Origin: Acidobacteriota bacterium
GTDB taxonomy: Bacteria > Acidobacteriota > Vicinamibacteria > Vicinamibacterales > SCN-69-37
Assembly: GCA_947467605.1 (NCBI GenBank)
Contig: CANIII010000013.1
Coordinates: forward strand, 52,502-116,501
Reading direction: 5' to 3'
Length of the DNA: 64,000 nucleotides
A program made the translations under genes and the position numbers. The notes beneath the pieces are model-generated. The model was given only the letters and a program-made list of their open reading frames with translations. It was not told where the DNA came from and did not search any database. This document shows, piece by piece, positions 8,967-16,385 of the stretch (the first letter of the stretch is position 1; the number at the start of each line of letters is the position of its first letter).

Positions 8967-9515
8967 ATGAGCACCGCCGCCGTTCCCACCCTCACCACCT
9001 GGACCATCGACCCGACCCACACCGAAGCCGGCTTCGCCGTGAAGCACCTGATGATCTCGACCGTCCGCGGTCGCTTCGGCGACGTGCAGGGGCAGATCTC
9101 GTTCGACCCGACCGACCTGAGCAGTGGTTCGGCCGATGTCACGATCAACGCCACCAGCATCGACACGCGCGAAGCCCAGCGCGATGCGCACCTGCGCAGC
9201 GCCGACTTCTTCGATGTGGAGCAGTTCCCTGTCCTGACCTTCAAGAGCCGTAGTGTCCAGTCCCTCAAGGACGACAGCTTCAAGCTGGTCGGCGATCTGA
9301 CCATCAAGAACGTCTCCCGTGAAGTGGTTCTCGACGTCGAAAATCACGGCCTCCAGAAGGACCCGTGGGGTGGCGAGCGCGCCGGTTTCACGGCCCGCAC
9401 CACGATCAACCGCAAGGACTTCGGTTTGGGCTGGAACGCCGTGCTCGAGGCCGGTGGTGTGGTGGTCGGTGAGGACGTGAAGATCACGCTCGACCTGGAA
9501 CTCATTAAGAAGTAA
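8967..9515 (+). CDS. yceI: YceI family protein
   Basis: A 182-residue lipocalin-like protein of the YceI family, which binds polyisoprenoid or amide lipids in the cases studied. Family blocks are complete: TWTIDPTHTEAGFAVKHLM near the start, RGRFGDVQGQISFD, the REAQRDAHLRSADFFDVE block, FPVLTFKS, and the C-terminal GFTARTTINRKDFGLGWN. There is no signal peptide, so this is probably a cytoplasmic member, unlike E. coli YceI. A good ribosome site (AAAGGAG) lies 9 bases before the ATG. It is driven by the promoter at 8870-8898 and probably repressed by the divergent HxlR regulator. Confidence 0.93.
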   Translation: MSTAAVPTLTTWTIDPTHTEAGFAVKHLMISTVRGRFGDVQGQISFDPTDLSSGSADVTINATSIDTREAQRDAHLRSADFFDVEQFPVLTFKSRSVQSLKDDSFKLVGDLTIKNVSREVVLDVENHGLQKDPWGGERAGFTARTTINRKDFGLGWNAVLEAGGVVVGEDVKITLDLELIKK

Positions 9516-9590
9516 GCGCCCCTGGGTGGCCCGAGGGGTCACCTGAAATGGACAACGCAGGGTGGCAGCGCATTTGCTAAATTGGCTGCC

Positions 9591-10028
9591 ATGCCTGCGT
9601 GCACTGTTCGTTCTCTCTCGACGTCCGTCCTTTTGGCCGCCCTGGTCGTCACAATGGGCTGTGGCAGCACCGCGACAACCCCCACGACGCCTGAGCCTGC
9701 TTCCGTGACTCAGGTCTTCAACGGCTCGATCGGTCTCAACGGTTCCGCGTTCTACTCATTCACCACGACCCAGCAGGGAACGATTTCGTTCCAGCTGACC
9801 AAAGTGCAGCGCGCCGGCGTCGACGTGGCCGACACGCTGACGATCGGTCTCGGTGGTCCTCGCGGCACCGACTGCAGTTCCTCATCAGCGGTGGCCGCAG
9901 GTGCCAGCGATGCCACATTGCTGGCGGCCTCACAGGCCCCGGGCGTCTACTGCGTGCGCGTGTGGGACGCGGGCATTTTGACCGCCCCCGTCACGTTCTC
10001 GGTTAACATCAAGCGACCAATTCAATGA
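9591..10028 (+). CDS. Small lipoprotein, PPC-like fold (copy 1 of 3)
   Basis: A 145-residue protein with an N-terminal signal ending in VTMGCGS, a probable lipobox, then a Thr/Pro-rich linker. The domain (about residues 40-145) has the outline of a bacterial pre-peptidase C-terminal (PPC) beta-sandwich: an FNGSIGLNGSAFYSFTTT start, an alternating strand core and a PGVYCVRVWD end. A Cys pair (TDCSSS and YCVRVWD) may form a disulfide. The next two genes are clear paralogs joined by ATGA overlaps, so the three are made together. No enzymatic motif is visible; a role as envelope or adhesion lipoprotein is a guess. Confidence 0.7.
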   Translation: MPACTVRSLSTSVLLAALVVTMGCGSTATTPTTPEPASVTQVFNGSIGLNGSAFYSFTTTQQGTISFQLTKVQRAGVDVADTLTIGLGGPRGTDCSSSSAVAAGASDATLLAASQAPGVYCVRVWDAGILTAPVTFSVNIKRPIQ

Positions 10029-10453
10029 GACGTCTGACGGTACTAGGACTGATCCTTTCTGCGTGTTCGGCTGCCGGATGCCTCGGTAGTGGAACGACCA
10101 CCCCAGTCGATTACACGATCGTCTCGCCCGTGACTGAGATCTTTCAGGGCACGCTCGACGCCAAGGGCGCGCCGTTCTACTCATTCATCACGGGCAATCC
10201 GGATCCGGTTCGCGTCACGCTCGCGAGCCTGACCAACGCGACGACCGGCGCGGCTGTCTCGACCAACGTCACGCTGGGATTTGGCGTGCCGGACGGCACC
10301 ACGTGCAAGACGACCTTTTCAGTGACGACGACCGGGGCACTGGCTTCGCAGTACTTTCAAGTGGCGACGCCCGGTACCTACTGCGTGATCGTGGCCGATC
10401 CGGGCACCGTCACCACATCGCTCGCCTTCGCGGTCAGGATCATCCACTCATGA
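10025..10453 (+). CDS. Small lipoprotein, PPC-like fold (copy 2 of 3)
   Basis: A 142-residue paralog of the gene before it. It begins at an ATGA overlap and has a good lipoprotein signal (LILSACSAAGCLGSG). The same landmarks follow: VTEIFQGTLDAKGAPFYSFI, a strand-rich core, two Cys (TTCKTTF and YCVIVADPG) and the closing strand FAVRI. Against copy 1 the order of blocks is the same but identity is low, so the duplication is old. Translation is probably coupled to its neighbours. Confidence 0.7.
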   Translation: MRRLTVLGLILSACSAAGCLGSGTTTPVDYTIVSPVTEIFQGTLDAKGAPFYSFITGNPDPVRVTLASLTNATTGAAVSTNVTLGFGVPDGTTCKTTFSVTTTGALASQYFQVATPGTYCVIVADPGTVTTSLAFAVRIIHS

Positions 10454-10887
10454 TCACCATGCATCGCGCGCGCCTCCTGCTGCTGGTCTGTGCGCTGACG
10501 CCGTTCGCGGCTGGCTGCGACAACGGACCGCTCGCCTCCACCACGGCCACCACCACGACCACGACGACGACGTCGCCGGTGACTGAGCTCTTCTCAAGCC
10601 AGCTTGCTGTGGGCGGCTATGCGTTTCGTTCGATCACCGCGGCGAAAGCCGGCACGATCTCGGTGACGCTGACGAGCGCGGGTACATCCTCAACACTCAA
10701 GATGGGGCTCGGTCTGGGCATTCCGGATTCGACGGGCACGACGTGCCTGTTCACGCGCTCCACGGAGACCGCGGCCGGCGGCCAGTTGTCTGCCACTGCT
10801 GATCCGGGCAACTACTGCTTGCGCGTGTGGGACCTCGGCACGTTGACGACGACGACGCCGTTCACGGTCACGATCGTTCGGCCTTAA
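10450..10887 (+). CDS. Small lipoprotein, PPC-like fold (copy 3 of 3)
   Basis: A 145-residue third paralog, again started at an ATGA overlap; an ATG nine bases on is an alternative. The signal peptide ends in PFAAGCDNG, a lipobox, and is followed by an almost pure Thr tract before the domain. The landmarks are VTELFSSQLAVGGYAFRSI, TGTTCLFTRS, DPGNYCLRVWDLG and a closing TPFTVTIVRP. The matched Cys pair and the G-Y/N-Y-C-x-R/I-V end motif are shared by all three copies. Function unknown. Confidence 0.7.
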   Translation: MITMHRARLLLLVCALTPFAAGCDNGPLASTTATTTTTTTTSPVTELFSSQLAVGGYAFRSITAAKAGTISVTLTSAGTSSTLKMGLGLGIPDSTGTTCLFTRSTETAAGGQLSATADPGNYCLRVWDLGTLTTTTPFTVTIVRP

Positions 10888-10923
10888 GATCAAAACGATC
10901 AACATGGGGGGCCATGGGGCTCC

Positions 10924-11559
10924 ATGGGGAAATTGATCGAAGGGCAAAAACAATCCAAGCGGGCGCGTCACGCTACTGAACGCCGTTCCCTTGACGTGAA
11001 CTGGCACGTGTGGCTGTTCGTCGCATTGGCCGCGCCGGTCATCGCCGGCGCACGGCTGCTTCGCAGCGAACGTTCCGCAGCGACCGGGCGCTTGGTGTTT
11101 GTACCGGTAGGCTCGCCGACGATGAAGGATCGCGTACGCATGGCCGCCGCAGAGGTGTGGGAGCGGACGCTCGTGGCGCCACTGCGTGTGGGCACGGGCT
11201 GGTGCGGCGACGCTCTGGCGCTGTCGTGGCCGATGGCCGACCCGGCGCGGCTGGGCGAGATTCAGCAGTATCTGCGCGAAGTCAGTCGCGAAGCGGACGG
11301 CGCGGCCGCAGTGGTGCGCGCGTTGCCGAAGGCGTCACCGTCGAAGATCCCGACACTCGCGGCCGGTGTGCATGCGACATTGGAGCGGCTGCTGGCGATT
11401 GGCGAATCCGAACGCGCCGCGCATGCGATCGTGACGCACCTGCGTCATGAGATCGATTCGACCGCCGCCGCCGACTTGCCGGGCATGGCTCGCGCGCAAG
11501 CGGTGGCGTATGGCGCCGCGGCCGTGCGCGCGCGGTTGCTGGCTGACGCTATTTCTTGA
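10924..11559 (+). CDS. Hypothetical membrane-anchored protein
   Basis: A 211-residue protein of unknown family. The first 30 residues are basic (GKLIEGQKQSKRARHATERR), then one membrane segment (HVWLFVALAAPVIAGARLL) at about 28-46, and an Ala-rich, mostly helical remainder with no recognised motif. The layout is that of an inside-out single-pass anchor with a helical extracytoplasmic domain. Its last 11 bases overlap the end of the convergent tetraheme cytochrome gene. The steady third-position GC of the reading suggests it is real. Confidence 0.6.
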   Translation: MGKLIEGQKQSKRARHATERRSLDVNWHVWLFVALAAPVIAGARLLRSERSAATGRLVFVPVGSPTMKDRVRMAAAEVWERTLVAPLRVGTGWCGDALALSWPMADPARLGEIQQYLREVSREADGAAAVVRALPKASPSKIPTLAAGVHATLERLLAIGESERAAHAIVTHLRHEIDSTAAADLPGMARAQAVAYGAAAVRARLLADAIS

Positions 11560-12034
11560 TCGTGTGAACGAGGCCTTTCATCGCATCGTAGAAGAACGGC
11601 TTGTAGTGCGGGCTGGCCTCGCTGTGGCACCTGGCGCACACGTCACCATCGGGCGTCTTCACGATCGCGCCTTTCACGATGGACTTGGCCTTGGCCTGAT
11701 CCACATGCGTCGCGCCCGCGCCGTGACAGGACTCACACTGCACACCGGGGAAGCGCGGCTTGGCGCCGTCCGCTTTGATCATGTCGGGCGAGCCGGTGAC
11801 GTGGCAGCGAATGCACTTGTCGCCCTCGCGCTCTGCCGCTTGCAGTTTGCCAAGCGCCTTCTGATGTTTGGTCGAGTTCCACGCGTCGTAGTGCGAGCCG
11901 TGGCAGCTCTTGCACGCGTCGGCACCGACGTAGCCGTCGGATGGCGGTGACGACTGCGCTGCGCGCATGGGTGTCAGCGTGAACGCGAGCAGCGCGAGTG
12001 CAGAACCGAGAATGGCGAGGGACTTCCGGTACAT
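11549..12034 (-). CDS. Tetraheme cytochrome c (c554-like domain)
   Basis: A 161-residue exported cytochrome. It starts at the ATG after GGAAGGAG, with signal MYRKSLAILGSALALLAFT. Four heme sites are visible: CKSCH, CIRCH, CESCH and CARCH, spaced unevenly with extra His residues (WNSTKHQKAL, GAGATHVDQA) that could be distal ligands. The GYVGADACKSCHGSHYDAW start and KCIRCHVTGSP block are typical of the cytochrome c554/NrfB-like multiheme group. It may be a periplasmic electron shuttle; the decaheme/porin pair lies about 5 kb away but not in the same operon. Confidence 0.88.
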   Translation of the reverse strand: MYRKSLAILGSALALLAFTLTPMRAAQSSPPSDGYVGADACKSCHGSHYDAWNSTKHQKALGKLQAAEREGDKCIRCHVTGSPDMIKADGAKPRFPGVQCESCHGAGATHVDQAKAKSIVKGAIVKTPDGDVCARCHSEASPHYKPFFYDAMKGLVHTIKK

Positions 12035-12106
12035 GGTGTGACTCCTTCCGTCCGCACCTCCATTGTCCCTCCAGGGCGTTCTAAAATGTTGCCGGGTATC
12101 CGGCAA

Positions 12107-12406
12107 CTACGACGTCTTCTCGAGCCCCACGTAGAGAGGACCGGCGCCGATCAGTGCGACAAGCGCGAAGCTCCACCGGCCCGGCAGGTTGACGACCGAG
12201 AACGACGCGTCTTCGCCTTCCTTCAACTCAAACGTCATCGTTTTCCACACGAGTGTGTTGTACGCCTTGATGGTGTGATGGCCGGGCGCGATGTCTTTGG
12301 TCGCCGACTGACCGAACATCAACGTGGCGAAGGGTGCGCCGTCGATGGAGACGATGATCTGGCGGTGCTGAACGTCCTTGTCTGATGTGCGGGTGACGGT
12401 AACCAC
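12107..12406 (-). CDS. Small PEGA-like membrane protein
   Basis: A 99-residue protein read from a GTG, with no in-frame ATG nearby. It has a short beta-rich part (IIVSIDGAPFATLMFGQS, then TKDIAPGHHTIKAY) resembling a PEGA surface repeat, where a prosthetic-group-like loop precedes G-x-H-x-I-x-A/V, and a C-terminal hydrophobic segment (WSFALVALIGAGPLYVGL). It is divergent from the NRPS gene, only 24 bp apart, so the two could share a control region. The function is unknown. The minus-strand reading continues far upstream opposite the NRPS; that extension is not used. Confidence 0.5.
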   Translation of the reverse strand: MVTVTRTSDKDVQHRQIIVSIDGAPFATLMFGQSATKDIAPGHHTIKAYNTLVWKTMTFELKEGEDASFSVVNLPGRWSFALVALIGAGPLYVGLEKTS

Positions 12407-12430
12407 AACACCACTATCATACGTGCGAGC

Positions 12431-15400
12431 GTGAACGACCTCCTGCACGGCTTTTTCACCCGCGTGGCCGAACAGTGGCCTGATCACATCGCGATCGATG
12501 TGCCGCCGTCGGCATCCGTGAATCGCGATCGCCGCGTGCTGTCGTATGGCGCGCTGGACCACTGGTCGAATGCCGTCGCACTGAGCCTCTCGTCTCGAGT
12601 GGATCGCGAATGTGTCGTGGCGATCCTGCTCCCGCGCAGCGTCGAGGTGTTCGCCGCGCAACTCGGCGTGCTCAAGGCCGGCGCGGCCTACACGTGCATC
12701 GACCCGTCGTTCCCTGACGAACGTGCGCGGTGGATGCTCGAAGACGCGGGTGCCGTGGCGCTCATCACGGATGAGGACGGCATCGCGCGCGCGCGTCGCG
12801 CCGGCTGGCGAGTGCCAACGCTCGACATCGTGACGGTCGTTGCGACCGCTCGCGCGGCTGCGCCGCCACGACCCGCGTGGCTGACGCCGTCGAGCCTCGC
12901 GTATCTGATCTACACCTCTGGGACCACGGGCCAGCCCAAGGGCGTGGCCGTGGAGCACCGCAGCATCGCGAATCTGGTCGCGGCCGACATCGACGAGTTC
13001 CAGCTGACGGCAGCGGATCGCGTGGGACAGAGTTCATCGACGTCGTACGACTCGTCGATCGAAGAAGCGTGGCTGGCACTGGCCGTCGGCGCCACCGTCG
13101 TGGTGATCGACGACGAAGCGGCGCGCATGGGACCGGATGTGGTGCCGTTTCTGCGCGACGAGCGCGTCACCGTGTTCTGTCCACCGCCGACGTTGCTGCG
13201 ATCCACGGGTTGCACGGATCCCAGTCGGGAGTTGCCCGATCTGAAGCTGCTGTACGTCGGCGGCGAAGCGCTGACGCGTGACGTCGCTGATCTGTGGGCG
13301 CCGGGCCGACGGCTGTCGAATGGCTATGGGCCGACAGAGTGCGCGGTCACCGCAATACGCGGTGACGTGCACACCGGTGAGTCGGTGTCGATCGGCCGGC
13401 CGGTGCCGAACGTGGTGGCTGTCATTCTGGACGAGGAGCTTGCGGAAGTCGCCGAGGGCGAACGCGGTGAGCTGTGCCTCGGCGGCGTTGGCCTCGCGCG
13501 GGGATATTGGCGAAGACCTGAGCTGACGGCTGAGCGCTTCATCACGCATCCGCAATGGGGTCGGCTCTATCGCACTGGTGACCTCGCACATCGCGAATCC
13601 GACGGCCGGCTGTTCTGCCATGGCCGCATCGATTCGCAGGTGAAGATCCGCGGCTACCGCATCGAGCTCGACGAGATCGATGTGCAGTTGCAATCGTGCG
13701 TCGGCGTGCGCGCAGCCGCGTCTGCCGTGCAGACGGTCGGCACACAGACGATGTTGGTAGCGTTTGTGGTGCCAACCGACCCGGCGACGCCACCGGCGAG
13801 CGAAGACCTGCGGACCGCGCTCGCCGCCGTGCTGCCGTCCTACATGGTGCCTGTGCGGATCGGCGTGCTCGATCGGTTGCCACGCTCGGTCGGCGGGAAG
13901 CTCAATCGTGCGGCACTGCCGCTGCTCGCGCTCACGTCAGTCACCGCGAGCGATGCACCGCATGTGCCACCGGCGACCGAGACGGAACGCGCCATTGCGT
14001 CGGCCATGCAGCAGGTGCTCGGTCGCGACATCTCGATCGATCGCGATTTCTTTATGGACCTCGGCGGCGATTCGCTCACGGCCGCCATGCTCGTCACGCG
14101 TCTTCGCGAAGATCCGGCCACCGCATGGATTGCCGTGCGCGACATCTACGACGCGCGAACCGTCGCAGCTCTGGCCACGCGCGCACCCGCACCCGCTCGG
14201 GATCGAGACCCCGTGCGGCTGGCCGCCGCATCGTCCGAGAGCCCGCGACGATCGATCGGCACGACGATCGTGCAGACGCTCTGGCTGATGGCCAGTCACC
14301 TCATCGCCTCCGCGGCCACCTATCTGCTGGCATTCGCCCTCCTGCCGTGGCTCACGCGCACGCTGGGGCTGACCCGCGCGCTGCTGTTGTTGCCGGTACT
14401 CGCTGTTGCGAGTGTCATCGCCTACGCGCCACTCGCCGTGCTGCTCGCGGTGATCGTCAAGCGCGCGTGCATCGGGCGCTATCACGCCATGACCGCACCG
14501 GTGTGGAGCAGTTTCTATGTACGGCATTGGATCGTGCTCGCGGCCACACGGCTGATCCCGTGGCGCATGCTCCAGGGCACGGTGTTTCAGTCTGTGGCGC
14601 TTCGCGCCCTCGGCGCGAACATCGGCCGCCGCGTCCACATCCATCGCGGAGTCGACCTCACGCATGGGGGCTGGGATTTGCTCACGATCGGTGACGATGT
14701 CTCAATCGGTCAGGATGCTGTGATTGGCGTCGTCGAACTCGACGATGGCATGGTCGTCGTTGGGCCGGTGACGATTGGGGCGGGCGCGCGACTCGACGTG
14801 CGCGCCGGCGTGGCCGGGCACACGACGATCGGGCCGGATGCGCATCTCAGTGCGCTGTCGTCGTTGCCGACCGGTGGGCACATTCCCGGCGGCACGCGCT
14901 GGGACGGCGTGCCCGCGCGATCAGCCGGGCCGAGCGCCATGCCCCCGACGGTCGACCACTCGCGCGACCTCTCACCGGTGGCCCATGGCCTGGTCACCAT
15001 CGCGGGTGAAAGCGTTGTGTCGCTGTGCAAGTGGTTGCCGATCGCACTCCTCGGCATCGTGACGAGTCGTGTCTACGGGATCGAGTCGGACCACGTGTGG
15101 CTGTGGATGGAGGCGCCCCTCACGTCCTGGACGCCGATCGTGCTCGGGCTGTCGCTCCTCGTGCTGTCCGTGCCGCTCACGCTCGCACTCGACGTGGCCG
15201 TGATGCGCGCGCTTGGTCGCGTCACACCGGGCGTGCTGAGCGTGTGGAGCGCCGCCTACGTTCGCGTGTGGCTCAAGACGGGCCTGGTGGCCTCCGCAGG
15301 AAACTGGCTGAGCGGCACGCTCTTCTGGCCGATGTGGCTGCGCGCGGCCGGCATGACGATCGGCGCGCGTTGCGAAGTCAGTACGATCACCGATGTTATT

Positions 15401-16375
15401 CCGGAGCTCATCACGTTCGGGCCCGATGTATTTCTGGCCGACGGCATCTATCTCGGCGGTCCGGCGATCCAGCGCGGCGCGGTGACGCTCGCCGCCACTC
15501 GACTGGGGGCGCGCACCTTCCTCGGTAATCACGTCGTCATCCCCGCCGGCCAGCAGTTGCCTGACGACATCCTGCTCGGTGTCTCCACAGTGGCTGACGA
15601 TCGCGTCATCCGCGAGGGCACGTCATGGTTCGGTCATCCGCCATTCGAGCTGCCGCGCCGGGAGATCGTTGACGTCGATCGGGCACTGACCCACGACCCG
15701 TCCTTGGCTCGCTACTGGAATCGCGTGTTCTGGGAAGCGCTCCGCATCACGCTGCCTGTGCCGCCCGCGATGGTGCTCATTGCCTGGTTCCGTCTGATCT
15801 CTGCTGCAGACAACTTCAGGTCTCTGGCCATGATGGTTGCCGTCGTCGTTCCACTCACGACGTTGGCGGCGCTCCTCGCCCTCTGCGGACTGGTGCTGGC
15901 GATGAAGTGGTTGCTGCTGGGCCGCGTGCGCCCGGGGCAACATGCGCTGTGGTCGTGTTGGTGCAGCCGGTGGGACTTTCTCTATGTCGCGTGGAATCTC
16001 TACGCCAGCCCGGCCCTCGCATCACTTGAGGGCACGCTGTGGTTGCCGTGGTATCTGCGCGCGATGGGCATGACGATTGGCCGCGGCGTCGTGCTCGGTC
16101 CCGGATTCGCGCAGGTGGTCGATCCTGACATGATCACAATCGACGACGGCGCCACCGTGCATGCCATGTTTCAGGCGCACACCTTCGAAGATCGTGTGCT
16201 GAAGATTGATCACGTGCGCATTCGCCGGCATGCCACGCTCGCCAACGGCACGGTCGTGCTCTATGGCGCTGACATCGGCGAGGGCACGCATGTGGCCCCA
16301 CACAGTGTGGTGATGAAACACGAGCACCTGCTCGAGGGCCGACACTACGAGGGCGCGCCGACTCGTCAGGCCTGA
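12431..16375 (+). CDS. Pls/PosA-type single-module non-ribosomal peptide synthetase with membrane C-terminal triplication
   Basis: A 1314-residue GTG-started synthetase. Residues about 15-500 are an adenylation domain with A3 (YLIYTSGTTGQPKG), A5 (NGYGPTECAVTA), A7 (YRTGDLAH), A8 (KIRGYRIELDEID) and A10 (GGKLNRAALP). A carrier domain follows (FFMDLGGDSLTAAML, Ser at the phosphopantetheine site). The last 730 or so residues hold three related units, each of two hydrophobic segments, a WxR-type amphipathic helix and a left-handed beta-helix patch: LRALGANIGRRVHIH, LRAAGMTIGARCEVS and LRAMGMTIGRGVVLG. There is no condensation or thioesterase domain. This is the layout of epsilon-poly-lysine synthetase. 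By hand alignment to GrsA the specificity residues read D-S-E-C-Y-G-G-V-T, with Glu at 239 as in Lys/Orn-type domains. The product is not proven. Confidence 0.9.
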   Translation: MNDLLHGFFTRVAEQWPDHIAIDVPPSASVNRDRRVLSYGALDHWSNAVALSLSSRVDRECVVAILLPRSVEVFAAQLGVLKAGAAYTCIDPSFPDERARWMLEDAGAVALITDEDGIARARRAGWRVPTLDIVTVVATARAAAPPRPAWLTPSSLAYLIYTSGTTGQPKGVAVEHRSIANLVAADIDEFQLTAADRVGQSSSTSYDSSIEEAWLALAVGATVVVIDDEAARMGPDVVPFLRDERVTVFCPPPTLLRSTGCTDPSRELPDLKLLYVGGEALTRDVADLWAPGRRLSNGYGPTECAVTAIRGDVHTGESVSIGRPVPNVVAVILDEELAEVAEGERGELCLGGVGLARGYWRRPELTAERFITHPQWGRLYRTGDLAHRESDGRLFCHGRIDSQVKIRGYRIELDEIDVQLQSCVGVRAAASAVQTVGTQTMLVAFVVPTDPATPPASEDLRTALAAVLPSYMVPVRIGVLDRLPRSVGGKLNRAALPLLALTSVTASDAPHVPPATETERAIASAMQQVLGRDISIDRDFFMDLGGDSLTAAMLVTRLREDPATAWIAVRDIYDARTVAALATRAPAPARDRDPVRLAAASSESPRRSIGTTIVQTLWLMASHLIASAATYLLAFALLPWLTRTLGLTRALLLLPVLAVASVIAYAPLAVLLAVIVKRACIGRYHAMTAPVWSSFYVRHWIVLAATRLIPWRMLQGTVFQSVALRALGANIGRRVHIHRGVDLTHGGWDLLTIGDDVSIGQDAVIGVVELDDGMVVVGPVTIGAGARLDVRAGVAGHTTIGPDAHLSALSSLPTGGHIPGGTRWDGVPARSAGPSAMPPTVDHSRDLSPVAHGLVTIAGESVVSLCKWLPIALLGIVTSRVYGIESDHVWLWMEAPLTSWTPIVLGLSLLVLSVPLTLALDVAVMRALGRVTPGVLSVWSAAYVRVWLKTGLVASAGNWLSGTLFWPMWLRAAGMTIGARCEVSTITDVIPELITFGPDVFLADGIYLGGPAIQRGAVTLAATRLGARTFLGNHVVIPAGQQLPDDILLGVSTVADDRVIREGTSWFGHPPFELPRREIVDVDRALTHDPSLARYWNRVFWEALRITLPVPPAMVLIAWFRLISAADNFRSLAMMVAVVVPLTTLAALLALCGLVLAMKWLLLGRVRPGQHALWSCWCSRWDFLYVAWNLYASPALASLEGTLWLPWYLRAMGMTIGRGVVLGPGFAQVVDPDMITIDDGATVHAMFQAHTFEDRVLKIDHVRIRRHATLANGTVVLYGADIGEGTHVAPHSVVMKHEHLLEGRHYEGAPTRQA

Positions 16376-16385
16376 CGCGCGATTG

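Noticed and set aside
12407..12958. N-terminal extension of the small minus-strand gene at 12107, opposite the NRPS start
   Set aside because: It overlaps the conserved adenylation domain coding on the other strand and has no protein-like composition; the start was placed at the GTG at 12406.
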